DNA from: Pseudochelatococcus sp047501465 | GTDB lineage: Bacteria; Pseudomonadota; Alphaproteobacteria; Rhizobiales; Beijerinckiaceae | NCBI RefSeq assembly: GCF_047501465.1 | Contig: NZ_JAZDRL010000002.1 | Coordinates: 744,001-808,000, forward strand | Direction: 5' to 3' | Length of the DNA: 64,000 nt | In this document: positions 1-8,402 of the stretch, in pieces | How positions within the stretch are numbered: position 1 is the first letter of the stretch | Layout: each line of letters opens with the position of its first letter | Made by a program: the position numbers and the translations under genes | The notes under the pieces: model-generated | Databases searched by the model: none | What the model was told of the DNA's origin: nothing | The model's input: the letters and a program-made list of their open reading frames with translations, nothing else

Positions 1-282
1 GGTGGCCGTGTGGGTAGCTGCTCGCACATGCGCAAAAAACAGCGACGAGCGCACCTGGGCACATAGCGATTTCAGATTTTCATCCGACCATGCTGGGCGC
101 AAGTCACGGTAAAGGCCGGGTTCTTCCCGATCTCCATACCAGGCCAAGCCGAAGCCATCGCCGTTTGTGGCGGTCTTGCCCTCACAGGCATGGAGCGACT
201 GGCGCACAAGCGAGTTGTTCGGTGCGCAGACTAAAGCATCCATAAAAGTTGGGTCACCCGAATAGGCGAGAAGACGGCACAT
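1..282 (-). CDS. class II glutamine amidotransferase, N-terminal part (runs off window)
   Basis: The minus strand is open from an ATG at 282 to the window edge (94 codons). The translation begins Met-Cys-Arg-Leu-Leu-Ala-Tyr and continues with NNSLV, an NGDGFGLAWYG block and FAHVRAAT. A Cys directly after the initiator Met, followed by these blocks, is the pattern of the class II (Ntn-type) glutamine amidotransferase domain of the YafJ/EgtC-like group, where Cys2 is the nucleophile once Met is removed. The acceptor substrate cannot be told from this fragment. The family is usually about 250-280 residues, so roughly two thirds is missing here. It is transcribed in the same direction as groESL, but a terminator and about 170 bp separate them. 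Family confidence is high; the specific role is unknown. Confidence 0.85.
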   Translation of the reverse strand, partial: MCRLLAYSGDPTFMDALVCAPNNSLVRQSLHACEGKTATNGDGFGLAWYGDREEPGLYRDLRPAWSDENLKSLCAQVRSSLFFAHVRAATHTAT

Positions 283-451
283 AGTAAATCCATCATGTAA
301 GGGGAAATGACGGGTGGCAAGTGCAAATATGTTAGTTCCGTTATGACCATGCAGGGTAGCTTGCGGCAAAAGTGCGCCGCAACTGCGTGCACTTCAAGGA
401 ATGATGCGTGATCCGCGGATAATTTTTCGTTTATATCTCAAGGCCAAAAGC

Positions 452-485
452 ATAAAAAAAGACCCCGGCAAAATGCCGGGGTCCA
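452..485 (-). terminator. rho-independent terminator of groESL
   Basis: Read on the minus strand, a GC-rich stem GACCCCGGC / GCCGGGGTC with a short AT-rich loop is followed by a run of seven T. It lies about 27 bp past the groL stop codon, where the end of the groESL transcript is expected. Confidence 0.9.
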
Positions 486-511
486 ATATCATTGCTGTCA
501 GGAAGGCTGGA

Positions 512-2152
512 TCAGAAATCCATACCGCCCATGCCACCCATGCCGGCGCCAGCTGGCATTGCAGGCTTGTCCTTAGGCACTTCAGCGATGAGTGCTTCGG
601 TGGTGACGATCAGGCCAGCAACAGATGCTGCATCCTGAAGAGCCGTACGCACAACCTTCGCAGGATCAACGATACCGGTCTCAACCATGTCGACGAACTG
701 TTCCGTCTGAGCGTTGAAGCCGAACGTCTGCGAGTTGTTCTCGAGGATCTTGCCGACCACGATCGCGCCTTCGACACCAGCATTGGTAGCGATCTGACGG
801 ATAGGAGCCTCAAGCGCCTTCAGAACGATCTGGATACCAGCGGTGATATCAGCATTGTCGCTGGAGAGCTTCTCAACTGCAGCCTTCGCGCGCAGCAGAG
901 CAACACCACCACCAGGCACGATACCTTCTTCAACAGCAGCGCGAGTCGCGTTCAGCGCGTCATCAACGCGATCCTTACGCTCCTTCACTTCAACTTCAGA
1001 AGAACCGCCAACGCGGATCACTGCAACGCCACCTGCGAGCTTGGCAAGACGCTCCTGCAGCTTCTCACGGTCGTAGTCCGAAGAAGTCTCTTCGATCTGA
1101 CCCTTGAGCTGAGCAACGCGAGCATCGATGTCTTCGCGCGAACCTGCGCCGTCGATGATCGTGGTGTTTTCCTTCTCGATGCGTACGCGCTTTGCACGGC
1201 CGAGCTGTGCGAGCGTTACGTTTTCGAGCTTGATGCCGAGGTCTTCAGAGATCGTCTGACCAGCGGTGAGAATCGCGATGTCCTCAAGCATTGCCTTGCG
1301 GCGATCGCCGAAGCCAGGTGCCTTGACAGCAGCAACCTTCAGGCCGCCACGCAGCTTGTTGACGACGAGCGTTGCAAGAGCTTCGCCCTCAACGTCTTCA
1401 GCAACGATCAGCAATGGCTTGCCGGTCTGGACGATAGCTTCCAGAACTGGCAGCAGAGGCTGAAGCGACGACAGCTTCTTCTCGTGAATGAGAATGAAGG
1501 GGTCTTCGAATTCAACAACCATCTTTTCAGCGTTGGTGATGAAGTAAGGCGACAGGTAGCCGCGGTCGAACTGCATACCTTCAACAACGTCGAGCTCGGT
1601 CTCGAAGCTCTTTGCTTCTTCAACCGTGATAACGCCCTCGTTGCCGACCTTCTGCATTGCTTCAGCAATGAGCGAGCCGATTGAGGATTCGCCGTTCGCC
1701 GAGATCGTGCCGACCTGTGCGATTTCCTGCGAGGAGGCGACCTTCTTGGCGCGTGCCTTGATGTCGTTGATTGCAGCTTCAACAGCAACGTCGATACCGC
1801 GCTTCAGATCCTGTGGGTTCAGGCCGGCAGCAACTGCCTTGGAACCTTCACGAACGATGGACTGAGCGAGAACCGTTGCGGTCGTGGTACCGTCACCAGC
1901 AACGTCGTTGGTCTTGGAAGCGACTTCGCGCAGCAGCTGTGCGCCGAGGTTCTCAAAACGATCCTCAAGCTCGATTTCCTTGGCGACGCTGACGCCGTCC
2001 TTGGTGATGCGAGGTGCGCCGAACGACTTCTCGATAACAACGTTACGGCCCTTGGGACCAAGCGTTACCTTAACAGCGTTAGCAAGCGTGTCGACGCCAC
2101 GCAGCATGCGCTCGCGTGCATCAGCGGAAAACTTTACTTCCTTGGCAGCCAT
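512..2152 (-). CDS. groL: 60 kDa chaperonin GroEL
   Basis: This 546-residue protein is full length for GroEL. It begins MAAKEVKFSADARERML, carries the nucleotide-binding GDGTTTATVLAQ block near residues 86-97, and ends in the Gly-Gly-Met repeat tail (GMGGMGGMDF). GroEL forms the double heptameric ring that folds cytosolic proteins with GroES and ATP. It lies 43 bp downstream of groES in the same operon, under one CIRCE-bearing promoter and closed by a terminator. Many Hyphomicrobiales carry several groEL copies; the CIRCE control suggests this is the HrcA-regulated one. No abnormality is seen. Confidence 0.99.
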   Translation of the reverse strand: MAAKEVKFSADARERMLRGVDTLANAVKVTLGPKGRNVVIEKSFGAPRITKDGVSVAKEIELEDRFENLGAQLLREVASKTNDVAGDGTTTATVLAQSIVREGSKAVAAGLNPQDLKRGIDVAVEAAINDIKARAKKVASSQEIAQVGTISANGESSIGSLIAEAMQKVGNEGVITVEEAKSFETELDVVEGMQFDRGYLSPYFITNAEKMVVEFEDPFILIHEKKLSSLQPLLPVLEAIVQTGKPLLIVAEDVEGEALATLVVNKLRGGLKVAAVKAPGFGDRRKAMLEDIAILTAGQTISEDLGIKLENVTLAQLGRAKRVRIEKENTTIIDGAGSREDIDARVAQLKGQIEETSSDYDREKLQERLAKLAGGVAVIRVGGSSEVEVKERKDRVDDALNATRAAVEEGIVPGGGVALLRAKAAVEKLSSDNADITAGIQIVLKALEAPIRQIATNAGVEGAIVVGKILENNSQTFGFNAQTEQFVDMVETGIVDPAKVVRTALQDAASVAGLIVTTEALIAEVPKDKPAMPAGAGMGGMGGMDF

Positions 2153-2195
2153 GGCTTTAAAACTCCTGCCTAATAGAATGGGGAATTACGAAAGT

Positions 2196-2483
2196 TCAGC
2201 CGACGATCCCGAGGATGTCTGACTCTTTCATGATGAGGAGATCTTCGCCGCCGATCTTCACTTCGGTGCCGGACCACTTGCCGAACAGCACGCGATCGCC
2301 AGCCTTCACGTCGAGCGCAACAAGGCGGCCGTTCTCATCACGCGTACCGGGGCCAACAGCTACAACGGTAGCCTCTTGGGGCTTTTCCTTAGCGGTATCA
2401 GGGATGATGATGCCACCCTTGGTCTTTTCTTCGCTATCTGCGCGACGAACGACCACGCGGTCATGCAACGGACGGAATGTCAT
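2196..2483 (-). CDS. groES: 10 kDa co-chaperonin GroES
   Basis: This 95-residue protein starts MTFRPLHDRVVVRR and contains the mobile-loop region (EEKTKGGIIIPDTA), as in GroES of other alphaproteobacteria. The ATG at 2483 is chosen over an upstream in-frame start because the family begins at this Met and an AGAGGA ribosome-binding sequence lies about 9 nt before it. GroES caps the GroEL cavity. It is the first gene of the operon, with the CIRCE operator in its leader. Confidence 0.98.
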   Translation of the reverse strand: MTFRPLHDRVVVRRADSEEKTKGGIIIPDTAKEKPQEATVVAVGPGTRDENGRLVALDVKAGDRVLFGKWSGTEVKIGGEDLLIMKESDILGIVG

Positions 2484-2545
2484 GAACCCGTTTCCTCTTT
2501 CAAGCACGCGCTCAAGGCGCGGTTATGATGAATCTTGAAGCCCTG

Positions 2546-2572
2546 TTAGCACTCACGCCAAGAGAGTGCTAA
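2546..2572. promoter_or_regulatory. CIRCE operator (HrcA binding site)
   Basis: A perfect inverted repeat, TTAGCACTC - 9 nt - GAGTGCTAA, matches the CIRCE consensus exactly. It lies about 60 bp upstream of the groES start, in the 5' leader. Known role: the HrcA repressor binds here and is released on heat shock. Confidence 0.97.
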
Positions 2573-2584
2573 CGGATGATCGAC

Positions 2585-2612
2585 AGATAGTTGTCGCCCC
2601 TCAGGCTGTCAA
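2585..2612 (-). promoter_or_regulatory. groESL promoter
   Basis: On the minus strand a perfect -35 TTGACA (2607-2612) is separated by 16 bp from a -10-like CTATCT (2585-2590), directly upstream of the CIRCE operator. Position and spacing fit a housekeeping-type promoter. A heat-shock sigma factor contribution cannot be excluded from sequence alone. Confidence 0.75.
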
Positions 2613-2637
2613 GGGAAACGCCTCATGCTTTTTTAAT

Positions 2638-3174
2638 TTAAAGTGAGCGGTCCGCACGGATTGTGCCATTGGCACCTTGTAAAATAAGGTTTCCTTTGAC
2701 CACATCCCATTTCTGGCTCATACGCAATGCAAGCAGAAATGCACGTTCTGCCGCATCAATCTGCGGGCCGCAGCTTTTGCGCGTGACAGCAAACGGACTC
2801 ACCGCAAAGCCCTGGTTGCGCAATGGATAAGCTGTTGCTGAAAACGTGTTGCAACCACCGAATCCGCGCAACTGGAACTGGCTGTCGAGGACGAAGAAAG
2901 GCCGGTTGTTATCTGCAGGATATGTCTTGCCATTGAGGCTTAAGACCACCCAGGAAGCACCAACCGGAAATTGCTTTTCGATCTGCTGCGGCACCTGGCC
3001 AGTGGCTGGCTTGCCTTCATTGCCACGCATCATGCCGGGGTCTGACCCTTGTGCGTGCGCACTGATTGAACCGGCCAGCAAGGCGGTGCTGACAGCGGCA
3101 GCCAGGGCAATAAAGCAAAAGCGGGCAGGCTGCGGTGAGACAGACTGTGAGTTAGCGGACTTCATGGGCTTCAT
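2638..3174 (-). CDS. META (HslJ-like) domain exported protein
   Basis: The protein has a cleavable signal peptide (hydrophobic ALAAAVSTALLAGSISAHA). A META-domain region follows, with WVVLSLNGK, the Cys-containing GFGGCNTFSATAY and KSCGP, then an ERAFLLAL helix. The GGCNxFxA block with two cysteines is typical of HslJ/META (DUF306) proteins, which are periplasmic or outer-membrane associated and have been linked to heat-shock or novobiocin tolerance. The start is uncertain: in-frame ATGs at 3198, 3174 and 3165 are all possible, and I chose 3174 because GGA precedes it. It is encoded directly upstream of the groESL promoter in the same orientation. No Cys at the cleavage site, so probably not a lipoprotein. 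Confidence 0.8.
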   Translation of the reverse strand: MKPMKSANSQSVSPQPARFCFIALAAAVSTALLAGSISAHAQGSDPGMMRGNEGKPATGQVPQQIEKQFPVGASWVVLSLNGKTYPADNNRPFFVLDSQFQLRGFGGCNTFSATAYPLRNQGFAVSPFAVTRKSCGPQIDAAERAFLLALRMSQKWDVVKGNLILQGANGTIRADRSL

Positions 3175-3283
3175 CAATTCCGAAGGCTCCACGGTCATCA
3201 GACCGTCGTGACAAGAAAAACGCGCGGCAAACCATAACTGTCTCATGTAACTGAGGCAATCCTCAAGTCAGCCTATCCCGCAT

Positions 3284-4270
3284 TCATGCAGTAACAGTTT
3301 CGCCAATACGGGCCGTCAAACGCTCAATCAGCGGATTTGTGCGCCTCAGCACCCAATCGACAGAGCGCACTGTGACAGGGTCAGCGCCGGCAGCGGCAAG
3401 CCGATCAGCCAGTGCGAAAACCTTGGAAACCGGGCAATGCAGAACCACCCGGCCTTGCGCATCAGGCAAGCCAAACGGTAGCGAGGCGCCAAAAGCTATT
3501 GTCAGATCATCAGGCAGGCGCACGCCTTTTGGCAATACAGCCGTGAGCTCGCGGGTGCTGCGGGCTTCTTCCTCAGCCGCGATGCGGGTGAGAATCGTGT
3601 GCGCCGCGCGCCGGGCTGCGCCTGACCATTCTGCTGAAACAGAGGCCACCAGATTCGCCTGCGAACGCAAAATCACGCCATCATCAATGATTTTGAGTGC
3701 ATTGGCTGCAAGGGTTGCACCGGTCGTGGTGATATCGACGATGATCTCAGCCGTGCCCGCAGCGGGTGCGCCCTCTGTCGCGCCGAGGCTTTCCACAATG
3801 CGGTAATCACTGATGCCATGGACGGCGAAAAACCGGCGTGTGAGGTTGATGTACTTTGTTGCCACGCGTAGTCGCCGTGCATGACGCAAGCGGATATCGG
3901 CGGCGACATCATCAAGGTCCGCCATCGAACGCACGTCAATCCAGGCCTGCGGCGCGGCAACGACCACATCTGCCAGTCCGAAGCCGAGCGGTGCGATGAA
4001 CTCGACAGCAGCATCGGCATCCGCCAATTGCTCACGTAGCAAATCCTCGCCGGTAATGCCGAAATGCGCTGCGCCTGTCGCCAGTTGGCCAACGATGTCG
4101 GAAGCAGACAGGAAGGCGACCTCCACATCCGGCAGGCCCTTGATAGCGCCGCGATAATCGCGCGCGCCGTTGGGACGCAGAAGGTCCAACCCCGCGCGGG
4201 CAAAGAAGGCAAAAGCGTTTTCCTGCAGGCGGCCTTTGGAGGGGACAGCGATGATCAGCGGCGCAGTCAT
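3284..4270 (-). CDS. hisG: ATP phosphoribosyltransferase catalytic subunit, extended form
   Basis: This 328-residue HisG starts MTAPLIIAVPSKGRL. It contains the GITGEDLL and EIIVDITTTGATLAAN blocks (PRPP-binding loop near residues 175-190). It catalyses the first step of histidine synthesis, ATP + PRPP to phosphoribosyl-ATP. Short HisG proteins that need HisZ are about 210-230 residues; this one has about 100 extra C-terminal residues yet still follows hisZ. The start overlaps the hisZ stop by 4 nt (ATGA), so the two are translationally coupled. It is the last gene of hisS-hisZ-hisG. Confidence 0.95.
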   Translation of the reverse strand: MTAPLIIAVPSKGRLQENAFAFFARAGLDLLRPNGARDYRGAIKGLPDVEVAFLSASDIVGQLATGAAHFGITGEDLLREQLADADAAVEFIAPLGFGLADVVVAAPQAWIDVRSMADLDDVAADIRLRHARRLRVATKYINLTRRFFAVHGISDYRIVESLGATEGAPAAGTAEIIVDITTTGATLAANALKIIDDGVILRSQANLVASVSAEWSGAARRAAHTILTRIAAEEEARSTRELTAVLPKGVRLPDDLTIAFGASLPFGLPDAQGRVVLHCPVSKVFALADRLAAAGADPVTVRSVDWVLRRTNPLIERLTARIGETVTA

Positions 4271-5391
4271 GCGGGTTCTCCTGCATCCAGCCTATCGATC
4301 CAGAGCGCAAAGCCAACTGCGGGCACGGGCTCCGGCGCGCCAAGATGCGTCAGTAGACTATCATAGCGACCACCACCCAGAATCGGGCGCGTGTCGGGCT
4401 GGTCCCTGTCGTGGATTTCAAGGATGAAGCCGGTGTAGTAATCGAGATGACGGGCAAAGCCCGCCGCAAAGCTGATCGCGCCGACATCAAGCCCACGCGC
4501 GGCGATGAACCCAGTGCGTGCTTCAAAGGAATCAAGCGCTGCATCCAGATCGATACTTGCCTCGCTCGCGAGTTCGCGAATCGTGGAAGCTGCGAAATCA
4601 GGATCACCCTCTATTGTCAGATAGCGGGTGAGGATTGCGAACTGCTCGTCCGTCAGATCGCCGCCGTTACGGTCAGCAGCGCGGGCGAGGAAGCGTTCGG
4701 CGATTTCGCCAGCAGAGCGTCCACCCACACTGCTGATGCCTGCAATCGACAGGATATCTTCCACGAAGGCGCGGGCGGCGGTTGGATCTTGCCCCTCAAG
4801 GGCTGCAAGCAGGCCAGCGTGGTTTGTGCTGGTGCCGGCCGATCCATTTCCAGATGTTAACGGACGCCCTTCCGAAACCGAACGCAGAATGCGTCGACGC
4901 TGTACGGGCGAGATATCAAGCGCATCAAGCAGGGCATGCAGCAGCCCGATGTCGCCCATGCGGATAGATGGCGCTGCCACGCCAAGGCTCGTCAATGCCT
5001 CGAAGCCCAACGCAACGATTTCGGCATCTGCTGCTTCACGGTCGAGCCGCCCGAAAGATTCGATACCAGCCTGCGGAAACTCACCCGCTCGCCCCGCGCG
5101 TTGGCGGAATACCGGGCCGAGATAGCTGAGCGACGCAGATGCATCACTGTCGCGCTCAGCCAGATAATCGCGGCTGACGGGGATAGTGTAATCGGGGCGC
5201 AGGCACAGCTCGTTACCGTCTGAATCCTGTGTCAGGAACATGTGGCGGCGGATATCCTCCCCCGACAGATCCAGAAACGCATCAACCGGCTGCAGCACGC
5301 TTGGTTCGATCCGTCGATAGCCCTCACGCGCGAACAGCGCCAACAAAGTGCTGGCGCGTTCAGAGGCCTTTTTACCGGATGACTGTGTCAT
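4267..5391 (-). CDS. hisZ: ATP phosphoribosyltransferase regulatory subunit
   Basis: This 374-residue protein is a histidyl-tRNA synthetase paralogue that lacks the anticodon-binding domain: it has class II synthetase-like core blocks (YTIPVSRDYL, GPVFRQ, and GGRYDSLL near the C-terminus). Known role: HisZ assembles with HisG and gives activity and histidine feedback control. A GAGG ribosome-binding site sits about 6 nt before the ATG. It is 19 bp downstream of hisS and overlaps hisG by 4 nt. The co-location with both partners makes the call secure. Confidence 0.95.
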   Translation of the reverse strand: MTQSSGKKASERASTLLALFAREGYRRIEPSVLQPVDAFLDLSGEDIRRHMFLTQDSDGNELCLRPDYTIPVSRDYLAERDSDASASLSYLGPVFRQRAGRAGEFPQAGIESFGRLDREAADAEIVALGFEALTSLGVAAPSIRMGDIGLLHALLDALDISPVQRRRILRSVSEGRPLTSGNGSAGTSTNHAGLLAALEGQDPTAARAFVEDILSIAGISSVGGRSAGEIAERFLARAADRNGGDLTDEQFAILTRYLTIEGDPDFAASTIRELASEASIDLDAALDSFEARTGFIAARGLDVGAISFAAGFARHLDYYTGFILEIHDRDQPDTRPILGGGRYDSLLTHLGAPEPVPAVGFALWIDRLDAGEPA

Positions 5392-5410
5392 AAACCGCCT
5401 CGTTTAATAT

Positions 5411-6922
5411 TCAGGCTTTTTGCTTGTCGAGAACGCCGCGTACCGCTTCAACCAGTTCAGATTCCGCAACCGAGAACTGAGCCAGACGTTGCGCCTTGTA
5501 GGCTGCATTGTCGAGGTTCTGTGTAGCATCGGCGGCTTGCGCTGCGCCTGCTACCAGATCCTTGATCTGCACGGTGCCTTCAGCGCGCTCATTTGAGCCC
5601 TGAATGACAACGCATGGGCTTTGGCGGCGATCGGCGTATTTCATCTGCGCCTTCATGCCAGATGACCCCAGATAAAGCTCAGCCCGGATGCCAGCTTGGC
5701 GCAGCCTGGTGACAAGCGCCTGATAATGGGCAATCTGGTCCCGATCCATCACCAGCACAACGACCGGTCCAGCCGCGTCCGCGCTTTGCATGATAGGGCT
5801 GTTGATCACCTTCAACGCTGCCAGCAACCGCGAAACACCGATGGAGAAACCAGTTGCGGGCACAGGCTCGCCACGGAACCGCGCGACGAGACCATCGTAA
5901 CGCCCGCCGCCTGCCACAGAGCCGAAGCGCACCGGATGGCCGTGCTCGTCAGCGACGGTGAATGTCAGCTCGGCTTCATAGACCGGGCCAGTGTAATATT
6001 CGAGGCCGCGCACAACGGCGGGATCGATCATCACACGCCCATCGTCATAGCCAGCAGCGGTGACGAGCGCTGCGATTTCGCGCAATTCAGCAACACCCTC
6101 CAAGCCGCGGGCTGAGCCTTCAACGACCTTCTCAAGGTTGGTCAGCGTCGCTTCAGCGTTGTCGCCACGGGCTGAGGTGAATGCGAGCACGCGCGCGATC
6201 TGATGCGGATCAAGACCTGCACCCTTGGTGTAATCGCCGCTATCGTCCTTGCGACCTTCGCCCAGCAACAGGGTCACGCCCTCCGCACCGAGACGGTCGA
6301 GCTTGTCTATGGCGCGCAGCACGATCAGGCGCTTGGCAGCATGCGTATCCTCGCCCAGGCCGATGGCCTCCAGCACGCCATCCAGCACCTTGCGGTTATT
6401 GATTTTCACCGCATAATCACCGCGTGCGATGCCCACCCGCTCCAGCGTATCTGCGGCCATCATGCAGATTTCCGCATCGGCTGATACGGAAGCCGCGCCA
6501 ACGGTGTCGGCATCGAACTGCATAAATTGGCGGAAACGCCCTGGTCCCGGCTTTTCATTGCGGAAAACCCAGCCCATACGATAGCTGCGGTAAGGCTTTG
6601 GCAGGGTATCATAATTCTCAGCCACATGGCGGGCGAGGGGTGCGGTCAGATCATAGCGCAGCGATAGCCACTGCTCATCGTCATCCTGAAACGAAAACAC
6701 GCCTTCGTTAGGACGGTCCTGATCCGGCAGGAACTTGCCCAGTGCATCGGTGTATTCCACGAAGGGCGTTTCCACCGCATCAAAGCCATAAAGCTCATAG
6801 ACCTCGCGGATACGGGCGAGCATGCGCTCGGTCGCGGCAATATCGACGGGGCCTCGGTCTGCAAAGCCACGTGGCTGGCGGGCGAGGAGCTTGTGTGATT
6901 TTTGGTTCTCTGACCCGGACAT
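5411..6922 (-). CDS. hisS: histidine--tRNA ligase
   Basis: The protein (503 residues from the ATG at 6922) shows class II synthetase blocks: YDLTAPLARHVAEN (motif 1/2 region), FRNEKPGPGRFRQF (motif 2), and the histidine-specific GLEYYTGPVYEA and GGGRYDGL (motif 3). It charges tRNA-His. An in-frame TTG at 6931 has a slightly better placed GGA, so three extra N-terminal residues are possible. It is the first gene of hisS-hisZ-hisG, a common Hyphomicrobiales arrangement that links tRNA charging with histidine synthesis. Confidence 0.97.
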   Translation of the reverse strand: MSGSENQKSHKLLARQPRGFADRGPVDIAATERMLARIREVYELYGFDAVETPFVEYTDALGKFLPDQDRPNEGVFSFQDDDEQWLSLRYDLTAPLARHVAENYDTLPKPYRSYRMGWVFRNEKPGPGRFRQFMQFDADTVGAASVSADAEICMMAADTLERVGIARGDYAVKINNRKVLDGVLEAIGLGEDTHAAKRLIVLRAIDKLDRLGAEGVTLLLGEGRKDDSGDYTKGAGLDPHQIARVLAFTSARGDNAEATLTNLEKVVEGSARGLEGVAELREIAALVTAAGYDDGRVMIDPAVVRGLEYYTGPVYEAELTFTVADEHGHPVRFGSVAGGGRYDGLVARFRGEPVPATGFSIGVSRLLAALKVINSPIMQSADAAGPVVVLVMDRDQIAHYQALVTRLRQAGIRAELYLGSSGMKAQMKYADRRQSPCVVIQGSNERAEGTVQIKDLVAGAAQAADATQNLDNAAYKAQRLAQFSVAESELVEAVRGVLDKQKA

Positions 6923-7025
6923 GGTAGGCAATACATTCCATTTATATTGAAACTGATAATCAGCGGTTTAAAGGACGCGAAGCGCCATGTCACGTCCGAT
7001 CGTAAAATTGCGTTACCAAGTGGCC

Positions 7026-8303
7026 TTAGCCATTTTCACGCGCAATTGCTCGCCAGCCGATATCTGTGCGTGAAAAGCCTTCTGGCCAATCGATTTTATT
7101 CACTGCCTCATAAGCGTGTGCGCGGGCTTTCCGAATGGTGGGCGCAATCGCGGTAACTGTCAGCACACGTCCGCCATTGGCCACAATCTCACCATCTACT
7201 TCGCGCGTGCCAGCGTGGAACACGGTTACGCCCTCGATGGCATTCGCTGCATCAATATTGCGGATGCGGCTGCCCTTTTCGACATTTCCCGGATAGCCTC
7301 GTGCGGCCATGACGACTGTCAGCGCTGCATCGTCGCGCCACACGGGCTGTTGCGTTGCCAATCGTCCCTCGACAGTTGCCATCAGCAATTCAACGACATC
7401 GCTTTCTAGGCGCGGCATCAGCACCTGGCATTCAGGGTCGCCGAAACGTGCATTATATTCGATGAGCTTTGGGCCATCTTTGCCGATCATCAGGCCTGCA
7501 TACAATACCCCCTGATAAGGCGTGCCGCGTGCCTTGAGGCCTGCCACCGTCGGATTGATGATCTCACGCATAACGCGATCTGCGATCTCAGGCGTGACAA
7601 CGGGCGCGGGTGAATAGGCGCCCATGCCGCCGGTGTTAGGGCCCGTGTCGCCATCGAAGACGCGTTTGTGATCTTGCGCTGAGGCGAGCGCAATTGCGGT
7701 TTCGCCGTCGCTAAGTGCAAAGAAGCTTGCTTCCTCGCCGGTGAGAAAGTCCTCGATCACAACAGCAGCGCCCGCTGCGCCAAACTGGCCAGAGAAGATC
7801 ATTCGAATGGCGTTTTCAGCTTCTGCAATGGTTTCCGCCACCACGACGCCCTTACCGGCAGCCAAGCCATCGGCTTTGACAACAATTGGTGCACCGCGCG
7901 CGCGTATATAATGCAATGCGGGTTCAGCTTCAGTGAAGCGGGCATAGGCGGCTGTGGGGATATTGAATTCATCGCACAACGCCTTGGTAAAGCTCTTGGA
8001 GCCCTCAAGTTGCGCCGGGGCCTTGCGTGGCCCAAAGGCTGGGATGCCCGCTTCCGACAAGTCATCAACAATGCCCGCCACCAGCGGCGCCTCAGGCCCG
8101 ACAACGACAAGGTCGATTGCGTTCTCGTGGCAGAAGGCGATGACGGCCGGATGGTCGGTAACATCAAGGCTGATATTGCTGCCGATCTCAGCAGTGCCGG
8201 GATTGCCGGGCGCAATGAACAGCTTTTTCGTATGCCGGCTTTTAGCGATAGACCACGCCAGCGCATGCTCACGCCCGCCAGAACCCAGCAGCAGAATATT
8301 CAT
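7026..8303 (-). CDS. purD: phosphoribosylamine--glycine ligase (GAR synthetase)
   Basis: This 425-residue protein opens with the N-terminal GSGGREHALAW block, has the ATP-grasp core (FTGEEASFFALSDG, NTGGMGAYSPAP) and the ARFGDPECQ metal-binding block. It performs the second step of purine synthesis, joining phosphoribosylamine and glycine with ATP. A GAGGAG ribosome-binding site is 6 nt upstream of the ATG. It is divergent from xseA with about 100 bp between, so the two probably share a promoter region. Length and motifs are normal. Confidence 0.98.
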   Translation of the reverse strand: MNILLLGSGGREHALAWSIAKSRHTKKLFIAPGNPGTAEIGSNISLDVTDHPAVIAFCHENAIDLVVVGPEAPLVAGIVDDLSEAGIPAFGPRKAPAQLEGSKSFTKALCDEFNIPTAAYARFTEAEPALHYIRARGAPIVVKADGLAAGKGVVVAETIAEAENAIRMIFSGQFGAAGAAVVIEDFLTGEEASFFALSDGETAIALASAQDHKRVFDGDTGPNTGGMGAYSPAPVVTPEIADRVMREIINPTVAGLKARGTPYQGVLYAGLMIGKDGPKLIEYNARFGDPECQVLMPRLESDVVELLMATVEGRLATQQPVWRDDAALTVVMAARGYPGNVEKGSRIRNIDAANAIEGVTVFHAGTREVDGEIVANGGRVLTVTAIAPTIRKARAHAYEAVNKIDWPEGFSRTDIGWRAIARENG

Positions 8304-8402
8304 TCCGATCTCCTCGCATCAATGCAGCAGGCATTTAACATGACATGCTACGCGACGCTATATCGGATGACGTCGCGTGCCTATTCAATTAAGGTGCGCA
8401 CC

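Noticed and set aside
401..1684. 427-residue plus-strand open frame opposite groL
   Set aside because: It is the antisense shadow of groL, whose translation is a perfect GroEL; the plus-strand frame has no ribosome-binding site and no recognisable domain.
7911..8402. Upstream extension of the xseA frame over purD
   Set aside because: The extension lies antisense to purD; the true start at 8403 has a good ribosome-binding site and matches the family.
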